A DNA stretch of 64,000 nt from Marinobacter sediminum (GTDB taxonomy: Bacteria > Pseudomonadota > Gammaproteobacteria > Pseudomonadales > Oleiphilaceae), in the NCBI RefSeq assembly GCF_023657445.1, contig NZ_JAGTWY010000001.1:2418001-2482000 (forward strand). The letters are read 5' to 3'. Both the position numbers and the translations under genes were made by a program. Below, one piece after another: positions 9,828 to 18,396 of the stretch. The first letter of the stretch is position 1; each line of letters opens with the position of its first letter. Under the pieces are notes generated by a model, which saw only the letters and a program-made list of their open reading frames with translations, was not told the DNA's origin and made no database searches.

Positions 9828-10265
9828 TCAGGCGACCTGAAGCAGCCTCAACAACTGCGGCCGGTGCTGATCCTGAATCACATCGGTCAGAGTATATTTA
9901 TCCAACACTGCCAGGAACGCCTGCAGCGCCTCTCCGAACATGGATTTCAGACCGCAGACCGGGGCTATCTTGCAGGCGTTTTTTGACGAAAAACATTCCA
10001 CCATATTGAGATCCTGCTCAGTCTCCCGAACCAGAATTCCAATGCTGATGTCACCCGGTGCCATATTCAGACGCATGCCACCTTTCTTGCCCCGGATCGT
10101 CTCGATGTAACCCTTCTTGTTGAGCTGATGGACCACCTTCATCAGATGATTCTTTGAAATATCGTAGCTCTCGGCAATTTCCTGAATGGTAGTCAGGCGA
10201 TCACCCTGTACTGCCAGATAGATAAGCACACGTAGTGAGTAATCAGTGTAACGGGTGATGTGCAT
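9828..10265 (-). CDS. nsrR: Rrf2-family nitric oxide-sensing repressor NsrR
   Basis: The 145-residue protein has the Rrf2 winged helix at the N-terminus (TTIQEIAESYDISKNHLMKVVHQL) and three cysteines at residues 91, 98 and 104 (ECF...ACKIAPVC), the spacing that binds the NsrR iron-sulfur cluster. NO destroys the cluster and lifts repression. The VECF and CKIAPVCGL context favours NsrR over IscR. It is the last gene of a minus-strand unit with two small membrane proteins and lies next to the divergent hemerythrin/NO reductase operon, a classical NsrR target. The ATG follows GGAG. Confidence 0.93.
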   Translation of the reverse strand: MHITRYTDYSLRVLIYLAVQGDRLTTIQEIAESYDISKNHLMKVVHQLNKKGYIETIRGKKGGMRLNMAPGDISIGILVRETEQDLNMVECFSSKNACKIAPVCGLKSMFGEALQAFLAVLDKYTLTDVIQDQHRPQLLRLLQVA

Positions 10266-10292
10266 TCAATACTCCGTATCTAAAGCTATAAA

Positions 10293-10661
10293 TCAAAAGG
10301 AAGGTCGTGTGACCAGATAACAGGCGGAAGCGACCATACAGGTACCCGAAACAGCCAGGATCATGCCAGATACTCCTAATAACGCCAACATGCTCCAGCT
10401 CAGCGTCATCATGCTGCATGCCAGTAACTTCGCTGGCACAGGAACAGCACGCTTTCGCCGCCAGCTATCAATGATCGGCCCGTACCTCGGATGCTCATCC
10501 AGCCACTGTGCAAATGCCAGCGAGCCTTTGCTGGCAAAAAAAGCTGCCAGCAGCACGAATGGCGTGGTCGGCAAAAGAGGAAGAGCAACCCCTGCGGCCG
10601 CCAGGCTCAAAGCTACATACGAAAGAATGCGAAATCCGGTTTTCCCGGAATGCTCACGCAT
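10293..10661 (-). CDS. YbaN-like DUF454 inner-membrane protein
   Basis: The 122-residue protein has DUF454 features: three to four hydrophobic stretches, the LPTTPFVLLAAFFASKGS motif and a short basic loop with WRRKRAVP. The family has no established function. The start at 10661 is chosen because AGGGGGCC precedes it at proper distance and the family begins close to this residue; ATGs at 10685 and 10697 are possible. It ends 27 bp before nsrR on the same strand and is probably co-transcribed, suggesting a link to NO or anaerobic physiology. Confidence 0.82.
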   Translation of the reverse strand: MREHSGKTGFRILSYVALSLAAAGVALPLLPTTPFVLLAAFFASKGSLAFAQWLDEHPRYGPIIDSWRRKRAVPVPAKLLACSMMTLSWSMLALLGVSGMILAVSGTCMVASACYLVTRPSF

Positions 10662-10708
10662 TGCAAGGCCCCCTGGAACGTTCATAACTGCATCCATTTT
10701 ACCGGGAT

Positions 10709-10924
10709 TCAGTGGACAGGTCTCCCGAGACGACTCAGGAAAACCAACCTGGCGATATACGCAATCTTGATACCCACTGCGAACAGGAGTGTTCCAATGT
10801 GCGCCAGGATCTGCCATGGCAGGGAAACGGCACCGGCAAACGGGTAAGCCAGAAGAATGGTTACAAGCAGCCCCACGGCTGACCAGACCAGTGCACTGTT
10901 TGCATACGCCAACAATCTATCCAT
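10709..10924 (-). CDS. Small two-helix membrane protein, first gene of the nsrR unit
   Basis: The 71-residue product has two clear hydrophobic helices (about residues 10-33 and 40-64) and a basic C-terminus (LSRLGRPVH). I do not recognise the family. It starts with ATG at 10924 in the 192-bp region shared with the divergent hemerythrin gene and precedes DUF454 and nsrR, so all three may share one promoter. The position suggests a role near quinol-dependent NO reduction, but this is inference only. Confidence 0.7.
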   Translation of the reverse strand: MDRLLAYANSALVWSAVGLLVTILLAYPFAGAVSLPWQILAHIGTLLFAVGIKIAYIARLVFLSRLGRPVH

Positions 10925-11078
10925 ACCATCACCATAAACATTTATCTATTTTGACTCTTTAAATGTAAGAAATATTCCTGAAAACTGCAACCAGAGATTT
11001 CCTCTACGCCCTACCTAAAGCACTCCTGGTGATTCACGCTCCTTTAAAATATATCTGGTTTACTTCTTTACTTAATAA

Positions 11079-11097
11079 GATGTATTATTTTTGCACC
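11079..11097. promoter_or_regulatory. Candidate NsrR operator
   Basis: GATGTATTATTTTTGCACC matches the gammaproteobacterial NsrR consensus (GATGYATTT-N-AAATRCATC) at about 13 of the 18 defined positions and ends 19 bp before the ATG of the hemerythrin gene. An nsrR gene sits in the neighbouring divergent unit. The placement over or just after a promoter suits repression. Confidence 0.6.
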
Positions 11098-11116
11098 TTT
11101 ACAAGAGGAGAACGAC

Positions 11117-11665
11117 ATGAACACCACATCACTGCCCTTAGGCCAGATTGCGCAGGCGGATCAGCCGGACGGGCAAGCAGACCCTTCGGTCCTGTCGACG
11201 GAGGCGCTGATCGAGCACATTCTCAATCGTTATCACGACATCCATCGCGAACAGCTACCCGAGCTGATCCGATTGGCAAAACGCGTTGAGCGTGTGCACG
11301 GCAGCCACCCGAAGTGTCCGTCGGGACTGGCACGGCTACTCACCGACATGCACGGTGAGCTGGAAAGTCACATGAACAAGGAAGAACAGATACTGTTTCC
11401 CATGATCGCCCGCGGCATCAACGGCATAGCCGTAGCGCCCATCTCGGTCATGCGACAGGAGCACGAGGACCACGGTGCTTTCCTGGACCAGCTCAACGGC
11501 ACCACCAACGACATGAGACTCCCCCATGGTGCATGCAACACATGGAAGGCTCTTTACCTGGGCCTGGAAGTCTTCCGGGATGATCTGAAACAACACATCC
11601 ATCTGGAAAACAACATCCTGTTCAACCGCATTGCTGGCCGCATGGGAGGAGCTTCCAATGGCTAA
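11117..11665 (+). CDS. Hemerythrin-domain iron-sulfur repair / NO-response protein (YtfE/DnrN type)
   Basis: This 182-residue protein is a hemerythrin-like four-helix bundle with the diiron ligands spread over HILNRYHDIHREQLPEL, MHGELESHMNKEEQILFPM, MRQEHEDHG and LKQHIHLENNILF. It matches the C-terminal part of YtfE/ScdA/DnrN, which restores or protects iron centres under nitrosative stress. It lacks the short cysteine-containing ScdA N-terminal domain found in longer family members; residues 1-28 look disordered. It is the first gene of an operon with quinol NO reductase, starts after a strong AAGAGGAG site and is preceded by the NsrR-like operator. Confidence 0.88.
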   Translation: MNTTSLPLGQIAQADQPDGQADPSVLSTEALIEHILNRYHDIHREQLPELIRLAKRVERVHGSHPKCPSGLARLLTDMHGELESHMNKEEQILFPMIARGINGIAVAPISVMRQEHEDHGAFLDQLNGTTNDMRLPHGACNTWKALYLGLEVFRDDLKQHIHLENNILFNRIAGRMGGASNG

Positions 11666-13946
11666 CTACCGCAGACTCTGGCTTATCCTGATCATAATCC
11701 TTGCACTTACCTTTGCCCTGCTGGGTTACTTCGGAACCGAAGTCTATCGTTCCGCACCGCCAATTCCTGACCAGGTTGTCAGTGAAACCGGTGAATCGCT
11801 GATGACGGAAAAGACCATTCTTGATGGCCAGACCGCCTGGCAATCCGTTGGCGGCATGCAACTGGGGTCAATCTGGGGACACGGTTCCTATCAGGCACCG
11901 GACTGGACGGCCGACTGGTTGCATCGTGAATTGCTGGTGTGGCTGGACATTGCGGCCGGGGAGGAATTCGGCCAGCGTTACCAGGAGCTGAACGGGCAAC
12001 AGCAGAACGCCCTGCAATACGACCTGAAAACCGAGTACCGCACCAATACCTACGATCCGGCCACGGGCGTCCTGACTCTGTCTGAACGCCGGACACGGGC
12101 GATTGCCGAAACCGCAGACTACTACAGACGACTGTTCAGCGACGCGCCCGAACTCCGGTCCACTCGCGAAAACTACGCCATGAAGGAGAACACGATGCCG
12201 CGCGCGGAGCGACGTGAGCGGATGACCGAGTTCTTCTTCTGGACCGCATGGGCAGCCGCTACCGAGCGGCCCGGCGGTGACGCTACCTACACCAATAACT
12301 GGCCTCATGAGCCACTGATCGACAACAAACCCACTCCCGAGAACATAATCTGGTCTATCGTCAGCGTGATTCTGCTCATCGCCGGCGTGGGTGGCCTGGT
12401 CTGGGCCTGGGCGTTCCTGCGCAAACACGATGAGGAAGAGCCCACCGCCCCTGTGAAAGACCCGCTGACCGGATTCGCCCTGACGGCATCACAGAGGGCC
12501 CTGGGTAAATACCTGTTTCTGGTTGTCGCCCTGTTTGGCTTTCAGGTAATGATTGGTGGTATCACAGCGCACTACACCGTCGAGGGTCAGAGCTTCTACG
12601 GCATCAATCTGTCCGAATGGTTCCCTTACTCCCTGGTGCGCACCTGGCATATCCAGGCGGCCCTCTTCTGGATTGCGACCGGGTTCCTGGCCGCCGGCCT
12701 GTTCCTCGCCCCGATCATTAACGGCGGCAAGGATCCCAAGTTCCAGAAACTGGGGGTCGATGTGTTGTTCTGGGCTCTGGTGGTCGTGGTGGTTGGTTCC
12801 TTTACCGGCAATTACCTGGCCATTGCCCAAATCATGCCCGAACACCTGAGCTTCTGGCTCGGCCATCAGGGGTACGAGTTCGTGGATCTCGGCCGTCTCT
12901 GGCAGATCGGCAAGTTCACCGGCATCGCCTTCTGGCTGGTCCTGATGCTCCGCGGCATCGTCCCGGCACTGAGGCAACCCGGGGATAAAAACCTGCTTGC
13001 GCTGCTGACCGCCTCCGTGGTGGCCATCGGACTGTTCTACGGTGCCGGCTTCTTCTACGGTGAACGCACCCACCTCTCGGTCATGGAGTACTGGCGCTGG
13101 TGGATCGTACACCTGTGGGTGGAAGGCTTCTTCGAAGTATTCGCCACCACCGCCCTGGCCTTCATCTTCTGCAGCATGGGCCTGGTTTCCAGAACTGTAG
13201 CCACCTCTGCCAGCCTGGCCTCCGCCAGCCTGTTCATGCTCGGCGGTGTACCGGGAACTTTCCACCACCTGTATTTTGCCGGCACCACCACCCCGGTAAT
13301 GGCAGTTGGCGCTACCTTCAGTGCGCTCGAAGTCGTACCACTGGTGGTACTGGGGTATGAAGCCTGGGAGAACTGGCATCTCAAATCCAAAGCGTCCTGG
13401 ATGGAGAACGTGCGCTGGCCGCTGGTGTTCTTCGTGGCCGTGGCCTTCTGGAATATGCTGGGCGCGGGCGTGCTTGGATTCATGATCAATCCACCGATCG
13501 CGCTCTATTACATTCAGGGGCTGAACACTACGCCGACCCACGCCCATGCTGCCCTGTTTGGCGTCTATGGCTTCCTGGCCCTTGGCTTTACCCTGTTGAT
13601 CCTGCGATACCTCCGGCCACAGGTGGTCTTCGATGAGCGACTGATGAAGGTAGGATTCTGGGGGCTGAACCTCGGACTGGTACTCATGCTGTTTACCAGC
13701 CTGTTGCCGGTCGGCATGATTCAGTTCTTCGCCAGCGCCAGTGAAGGCCTCTGGTATGCGCGCAGTGAAGCCTTCATGCAAAGTGACATACTGCAACTGC
13801 TGCGCTGGATTCGCACCATCGGCGATGTGGTCTTTATCGTCGGCGCCCTTGCCGTCGGCTGGCAGGTCGTGAAGGCATTATTCTTCCCTTCCCTGACCAG
13901 CGCTGAGGATGCCATAGTACCTGTACGGGAACCCAAACGAGCCTGA
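11658..13946 (+). CDS. norZ: Quinol-dependent nitric oxide reductase (qNOR)
   Basis: The 762-residue single-subunit enzyme reduces 2 NO to N2O using quinol. One N-terminal helix anchors a periplasmic domain (about 35-220, equivalent to NorC but without a heme c CxxCH motif), followed by some 12-13 helices of the NorB-like core containing the heme/FeB histidines (TWHIQAALFW, HLWVEGFFEVF, GTFHHLYF). The ATG at 11658 follows GGGAGGA and overlaps the hemerythrin stop by 8 bp, so a TTG at 11631 is rejected. Pairing with NsrR and a repair protein suggests NO detoxification as much as respiration. Confidence 0.95.
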   Translation: MANYRRLWLILIIILALTFALLGYFGTEVYRSAPPIPDQVVSETGESLMTEKTILDGQTAWQSVGGMQLGSIWGHGSYQAPDWTADWLHRELLVWLDIAAGEEFGQRYQELNGQQQNALQYDLKTEYRTNTYDPATGVLTLSERRTRAIAETADYYRRLFSDAPELRSTRENYAMKENTMPRAERRERMTEFFFWTAWAAATERPGGDATYTNNWPHEPLIDNKPTPENIIWSIVSVILLIAGVGGLVWAWAFLRKHDEEEPTAPVKDPLTGFALTASQRALGKYLFLVVALFGFQVMIGGITAHYTVEGQSFYGINLSEWFPYSLVRTWHIQAALFWIATGFLAAGLFLAPIINGGKDPKFQKLGVDVLFWALVVVVVGSFTGNYLAIAQIMPEHLSFWLGHQGYEFVDLGRLWQIGKFTGIAFWLVLMLRGIVPALRQPGDKNLLALLTASVVAIGLFYGAGFFYGERTHLSVMEYWRWWIVHLWVEGFFEVFATTALAFIFCSMGLVSRTVATSASLASASLFMLGGVPGTFHHLYFAGTTTPVMAVGATFSALEVVPLVVLGYEAWENWHLKSKASWMENVRWPLVFFVAVAFWNMLGAGVLGFMINPPIALYYIQGLNTTPTHAHAALFGVYGFLALGFTLLILRYLRPQVVFDERLMKVGFWGLNLGLVLMLFTSLLPVGMIQFFASASEGLWYARSEAFMQSDILQLLRWIRTIGDVVFIVGALAVGWQVVKALFFPSLTSAEDAIVPVREPKRA

Positions 13947-13971
13947 GCCCGAGCTTCCCCGCACCAAAGGG

Positions 13972-13989
13972 TAACCCCTGACAGGGTTA
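13972..13989. terminator. Weak hairpin after norZ
   Basis: TAACCC (13972-13977) pairs with GGGTTA (13984-13989) around CTGACA, and flanking GGG/CCC can extend the stem with a bulge. The hairpin lies 25 bp after the norZ stop. No T-run follows; instead a C4G7 stretch does. Function as a terminator is uncertain. Confidence 0.35.
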
Positions 13990-14012
13990 ACCCCGGGGGG
14001 GTATCGGATTCA

Positions 14013-14043
14013 TTGACCTTATTTGCGATACTGCGTCTATACT
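14013..14043 (+). promoter_or_regulatory. Possible moaA promoter
   Basis: TTGACC at 14013 and TATACT at 14038 are good -35 and -10 hexamers but are 19 bp apart, which is long for a constitutive promoter. They would start transcription about 30 bp before the moaA ATG. The long spacer may mean that an activator is needed. Confidence 0.35.
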
Positions 14044-14078
14044 TGAACGAAAAGCACGCAGTAACAGGATAGAGACCG

Positions 14079-15071
14079 ATGCCTCAGAGCAAGCTGACCG
14101 ACCGATTTGGCCGCACGGTAAATTACGTGCGGTTGTCCGTCACTGACCGGTGTGATTTTCGCTGCGTGTACTGTATGGCCGAGGACATGACCTTCCTCCC
14201 GCGCCAGCAGGTCCTGACCCTTGAAGAAATCGCCCGCGTCGCCCGCAACTTTGTTGCCCTCGGTACTGAAAAAATTCGCCTCACCGGCGGTGAGCCTCTG
14301 GTACGCAACGACATCCTTGAACTGGTAAAGGAAATTGGCACTTACGGCTTGCGTGATTTCGCCATGACCACCAACGGCAGTCAGTTGTCGACCATGGCAG
14401 AGCCACTGCGCAAAGCCGGGATGCATCGGCTGAACATCAGCCTCGACTCCCTCGATGCCGAGAAATTCCGCACCATTACCCGCACCGGCAAATTGAGCCG
14501 CGTACTTGATGGGATAGACGCCGCCCGTGAAGCAGGCTTCCGTGGTATCAAACTCAACACGGTGGTAATGAAGGGTCGAAACGACGAGGAAATTCCCGAG
14601 CTGATCGAGTTCGCCCGCAAAAAACAGGTCGACATCAGTTTCATCGAGGAAATGCCGCTGGGTGAGATTTCAGAGCACGACCGGGGCCTCGCCCTTTGCA
14701 CGAGCGGTGAAGTCCAGAACATTATCCGCAAACACCATGACCTGGTTCCTGCCACCGAGGATTCCGGTGGTCCGGCCCGCTATTACCGGATGCCGGACAG
14801 CCCGATTCGCGTGGGTTTTATTTCCCCGCATTCCCATAATTTCTGCTCCACCTGCAACCGGGTCCGGGTAACCGTGGAAGGCCGACTGCTACTGTGTCTG
14901 GGCAACGAGCATTCGGTAGACCTGCGCCGTGTGTTGCGGGGCAACCCGGTCACGGACGACAAACTCAGGCAGACCATCATTAATGCCATGGACCTGAAGC
15001 CGGAACGTCATCATTTTTCCAGCAACGGGGATGTACAGATCCTGCGGTTCATGAACATGACCGGAGGTTGA
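14079..15071 (+). CDS. moaA: GTP 3',8-cyclase MoaA (molybdenum cofactor synthesis)
   Basis: The 330-residue radical SAM enzyme has the N-terminal cluster motif CDFRCVYC (C25, C29, C32), the GGEPL SAM-binding motif, and the C-terminal second-cluster region [14 protein letters not shown] followed by a third cysteine in LLLCLG. It catalyses the first step from GTP toward molybdopterin. Nitrate reductase NarG, encoded in this window, needs the product (as a bis-MGD cofactor), which explains the location. No other moa or moe genes are adjacent. An AGGATAGAG site precedes the ATG. Confidence 0.96.
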   Translation: MPQSKLTDRFGRTVNYVRLSVTDRCDFRCVYCMAEDMTFLPRQQVLTLEEIARVARNFVALGTEKIRLTGGEPLVRNDILELVKEIGTYGLRDFAMTTNGSQLSTMAEPLRKAGMHRLNISLDSLDAEKFRTITRTGKLSRVLDGIDAAREAGFRGIKLNTVVMKGRNDEEIPELIEFARKKQVDISFIEEMPLGEISEHDRGLALCTSGEVQNIIRKHHDLVPATEDSGGPARYYRMPDSPIRVGFISPHSHNFCSTCNRVRVTVEGRLLLCLGNEHSVDLRRVLRGNPVTDDKLRQTIINAMDLKPERHHFSSNGDVQILRFMNMTGG

Positions 15072-15082
15072 TCTAACCCCGG

Positions 15083-16270
15083 TTGGCGCGCCCCGTGCTT
15101 CTGACGCATCCCCAGCTCACACTATTCGGCGTTATTGCCCAGTTTCTGTTCCTGATCCTGCTGTGCATCCTGCCCTTCCGGGGCCGAGGGCTGCCCCGAC
15201 TGCTGTTAGCCCTTATGCTCGCTGGTATCACCGGCACTCTCCTGGAAGTGTTTCTACACACGACCAACCTGACATCCAGATATCCCAATATCGCCTTCTC
15301 AGGCACGATCCTGGGCATGTTCCAGCCCGGCGCCATTTTCCTCTACACCAAATCGGTGATGTACCGTGATTTCCAGCTAAAGGTGCGACATCTGGTACAC
15401 CTGCTGCCAGTTCTGGCAACCGGTCTGGCATTCTCTTTCGGCTACTACAGCCTGCCAGCGGAGGCCCAGGCCAGGATGCTGTCCGATAGTCACTACCCTG
15501 GCGTCATGAACTCTATCGTCATGGCCATTACCCTTCACGGCATCATGCTCGGGTACCTCGGTGCGACACTGAAGATGATCTCGCGCTTTGGCCTGGAATT
15601 ACGGAACGTCTTCTCAGACCTCAGCAACAAGGAGCTGAGCTGGCTTCGGAACCTGCTTCTGGCCTACACCGCCGCCTGGTCAATCAGTCTCGTTTACTGC
15701 CTGCTCGCCCATGTGATGCGGGTAACCGGCAGTCATGAATGGCTGACCATTGCCACCACAGCCGTGAGTGTTGTGGTCCTGCTTCCGATGTCGGTACTCG
15801 CATTCCGGCAACCGACGGTATTTGGCGGTATCCCGCGGAAAATGCTGGCCCGAGAGGATTCCACCAGCATTAACCCAGACAGCCCGCCGGCAGGACTGCT
15901 GGCAAAACGGATCGGGCAGGTCATGGAGGACCAGCAACCCTATCTGCACTCAAACCTCACCGTGAGCCGGCTTGCCCGTCTGGCAGAGCTGGCGCCGCGA
16001 GACCTGTCGCGACTCCTGAACCAGGAAATGGGCCTTAACTTCTATGAATACGTGAACGGTTACCGCATCGAAAACGCGCGGCGGCGACTGGCCGACCCGG
16101 AAGAAGCCGCATCCATCACCGACATCCTGTACGAATCCGGGTTCAACTCGAAGTCGGTCTTTAACACGCTCTTCCGTAAAACAACCGGCCAGACACCCTC
16201 ACAGTACCGACGCTCACGGCCTGAACAACCGGAGCCGTTCGGAGGAAAATCCGAACGTTCGGATTCCTGA
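15083..16270 (+). CDS. AraC-family regulator with membrane-embedded N-terminus
   Basis: The 395-residue protein begins with about seven hydrophobic segments (residues 8-245) and ends in an AraC-type double helix-turn-helix (about 285-385: LTVSRLARLAELAPRDLSRLLNQ, then ITDILYESGFNSKSVFNTLFRKTTGQTPSQYR). This resembles membrane-bound AraC regulators. Signal and targets are unknown. The start is uncertain: TTG at 15083 follows GGAGG by 14 nt, and an in-frame GTG lies at 15095. It begins 12 bp after moaA and may be read from the same transcript. Confidence 0.85.
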   Translation: MARPVLLTHPQLTLFGVIAQFLFLILLCILPFRGRGLPRLLLALMLAGITGTLLEVFLHTTNLTSRYPNIAFSGTILGMFQPGAIFLYTKSVMYRDFQLKVRHLVHLLPVLATGLAFSFGYYSLPAEAQARMLSDSHYPGVMNSIVMAITLHGIMLGYLGATLKMISRFGLELRNVFSDLSNKELSWLRNLLLAYTAAWSISLVYCLLAHVMRVTGSHEWLTIATTAVSVVVLLPMSVLAFRQPTVFGGIPRKMLAREDSTSINPDSPPAGLLAKRIGQVMEDQQPYLHSNLTVSRLARLAELAPRDLSRLLNQEMGLNFYEYVNGYRIENARRRLADPEEAASITDILYESGFNSKSVFNTLFRKTTGQTPSQYRRSRPEQPEPFGGKSERSDS

Positions 16271-16378
16271 ATCCGGACGCCAACGGCCTTTCTCTCGGAC
16301 AAAGTGGATCTGCAGCTGGCGACATCAAAGCTTTTTTCATGTCGCCAATCGATCCCGAACGCTACCGAGAGGTGCACC

Positions 16379-16960
16379 ATGAATACCTTCAAAAAAACCA
16401 GTCGAATCGCCACCCTTGCCCTGATCAGCGCAACGCTGCTCTGGAGCTCCGCCAGTTTCGCTCACTGCGACTCTCTGGATGGTCCTGTCATTCAGGACGC
16501 CAGGGAAGCGTTAGACAAACAGTCTCTGACCCCGGTCCTGAAGTGGATTGAACCGGACGATGAAGACAATCTCACTGCCGCCTTCAGGAACACCATGGAA
16601 GTCCGCAGCCTGGACCCGAAGGCCCGTGAACTGGCTGACCAGTACTTCTTCGAAACACTGGTGCGACTGCACCGGGCCACCGAAGGAGCGCCTTACACCG
16701 GATTAAAGCCGGCCGGCAGCGCTTCTGTCGCCGCCAGGGCTGCGGACAAGGCACTTGCTAACGGGGATGTAGAGGCCCTGGCGCAGAAACTGGGGGAAAA
16801 CGTCACCCGGTTTGTCATGAAGCAGTTCCACAAGGTCAGGCAGGACATGAATGCCGAGACGGTGCCTGAAGGACGCGAATTTGTCGCCAACTACGTTCGT
16901 TATGTTCACTCTATCGAAGAGATCCATAACATCATCGCCGGTGAACATGGCGGGCACTGA
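16379..16960 (+). CDS. Exported DUF6448 family protein
   Basis: The 193-residue protein has a Sec signal peptide (cleavage near SFA-HCDSL). The mature protein begins HCDSLDGPVIQDAREAL and contains FFETLVRLHRATEGAPYTGLKPAG, the signature of DUF6448, and it ends in a histidine-containing tail (GEHGGH). The function is unknown; conserved histidines suggest metal or heme binding. The ATG at 16379 follows GAGAGG. It follows the AraC gene by 108 bp and faces nosL tail to tail with only 24 bp between stops. Confidence 0.82.
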   Translation: MNTFKKTSRIATLALISATLLWSSASFAHCDSLDGPVIQDAREALDKQSLTPVLKWIEPDDEDNLTAAFRNTMEVRSLDPKARELADQYFFETLVRLHRATEGAPYTGLKPAGSASVAARAADKALANGDVEALAQKLGENVTRFVMKQFHKVRQDMNAETVPEGREFVANYVRYVHSIEEIHNIIAGEHGGH

Positions 16961-16984
16961 TACAACTTGCAGGAAGGGGGCCGC

Positions 16985-17551
16985 TCAATACTCCATGGTT
17001 GAGCTGTCCCCTTCCCCCATGTCGTGCATATCCCCCATGGGCATCTCGGTATTGATGTGTTCCATGGTGACATCCCCGTACTTGAGCACCTGCCCGCCAT
17101 ACTCCTTCTTGAATGCCACGGCACCCGACTCATTGGCGAAGGAAGCCAGGGTCGGTCCCATGGCGCCATCCCGCTCTGAGCCAACCACATAGAACGCCAT
17201 CCGGGCATCGATCAACGCCGTGTCATCCGGGCTATCCCATTCGGTCTGGGCCATATCGTGGACATAGAGAGTGTGGTCCCGGTTTACGTTTTCCGGCTGG
17301 AGCATCCAGGCGAACATATCCCGGGTGGAGCAGAACTTGCGAACGTGCTGATCTTTCTCGGTGATGACTTCACCTTTCGGACCTGGGAAGCCCTCAATGA
17401 CCATGCCACAGACATGGCATTCGTCGCCAGATTCGATGTGGACCGGTTCAGGCTTGGCCTCTACCTGTTCTTCGTTGCTGCCGCAGGCGGTGACCAGGAT
17501 GACTGCCAGGATCATGAGGGCCCCGCGCAGGTAATGGTTAATGTGATTCAT
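16985..17551 (-). CDS. nosL: NosL copper-binding lipoprotein
   Basis: The 188-residue protein has a lipoprotein signal (LVTACGSN, lipobox cysteine near residue 23) and the copper motif DECHVCGMVI. NosL is an outer-facing Cu(I) chaperone that delivers copper for the CuZ site of N2O reductase. It is the last gene of nosRZDFYL, 14 bp after nosY. The ATG at 17551 follows a GGAG site; a longer frame upstream to 17641 overlaps nosY and is rejected. Length is typical. Confidence 0.95.
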   Translation of the reverse strand: MNHINHYLRGALMILAVILVTACGSNEEQVEAKPEPVHIESGDECHVCGMVIEGFPGPKGEVITEKDQHVRKFCSTRDMFAWMLQPENVNRDHTLYVHDMAQTEWDSPDDTALIDARMAFYVVGSERDGAMGPTLASFANESGAVAFKKEYGGQVLKYGDVTMEHINTEMPMGDMHDMGEGDSSTMEY

Positions 17552-17565
17552 CAGGAAAACTCCAG

Positions 17566-18396
17566 TCAGATAGGACGATTGCGGAACAATAAAAGAGCCC
17601 CGGAGAGGGGAATGACAAACCAGAGAACCAGGCCGAGCCACAGTCCGGTGATGCCGATTGGCAGGTCGGCACCGAGGCTGAGGACACCGCTCAACTGACC
17701 GCTATCGCTGAAGGCCACGATGTTCAGCAGTCGGTATATGTCGGTCGGATTGAGCATCAACAGCCATGGCAATAACTCCGAACTGAACTGGCCTTCGCTG
17801 GCCACGAGAGTGCCGAGCAGCATGAGATCGAAAATCAGTACGAAGAAAAACCATATCGCCAGGGCGAGGCCGGCGGCGATCGGCTTCTCGCTGACCCGGA
17901 CGCTGACCACATAAGCCAGAGCAATGAAGCCCCAGCCCAACAGGATGGTGGAGGCAATAAACCGGAACATGGCGACGGCCAGGCCGGCAACGGCAACGTC
18001 TTCCACCAGGACCGCAATGGCCACGCCGGCAACCCCGAAGCCAATAAGCGTGGCCAGGGCGAGGGTCAGGCCGTGGCCGAGGAACTTTCCGAACAGCAGC
18101 TGACTGCGGCTGAGGGGGTAGGTCATCAGCAATAACAGGGTTCCGCCCTCCTCTTCGCCAACGATGGCGTCGTAGGCCAGCAACAGGGCGATCAGCGGAA
18201 TCAGGAATATCCCCAGGCTGGCCAGGCTGGCGATGGTGGCCGGCGTCGACGCGTAGCCGACCTGGCCGGAGGCCGCAGCGCCGAACCAGGCGATACCCAG
18301 GGCCAGCGTAGCGAAGACGAGGGATATTGCCATCAGCCAGCGGTTACGCAGGCTGTCACTCAGTTCCTTGCGGGCAATGGTCCAGATACTGTTCAC
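17566..18396 (-). CDS. nosY: NosY ABC transporter permease
   Basis: The 276-residue protein has six predicted membrane helices and the N-terminal ARKELSDSLRNRW segment typical of NosY and ABC-2 permeases. With NosF and NosD it forms the complex that matures the copper-sulfur CuZ centre of N2O reductase. It starts with GTG in a GTGA overlap with the nosF stop and runs directly into nosL. Confidence 0.95.
   Translation of the reverse strand: MNSIWTIARKELSDSLRNRWLMAISLVFATLALGIAWFGAAASGQVGYASTPATIASLASLGIFLIPLIALLLAYDAIVGEEEGGTLLLLMTYPLSRSQLLFGKFLGHGLTLALATLIGFGVAGVAIAVLVEDVAVAGLAVAMFRFIASTILLGWGFIALAYVVSVRVSEKPIAAGLALAIWFFFVLIFDLMLLGTLVASEGQFSSELLPWLLMLNPTDIYRLLNIVAFSDSGQLSGVLSLGADLPIGITGLWLGLVLWFVIPLSGALLLFRNRPI

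Noticed and set aside
12489..13796. 435-codon minus-strand frame opposite norZ
   Set aside because: It is a shadow of qNOR, with histidine/glutamine-rich low-complexity translation typical of antisense frames.
14013..14032. FNR box before moaA
   Set aside because: Only one half (TTGAC) is good; the other half TTTGC at the right distance does not fit.
13947..14078. Moco riboswitch before moaA
   Set aside because: The leader is short and I could not build the conserved helices of the Moco RNA motif.
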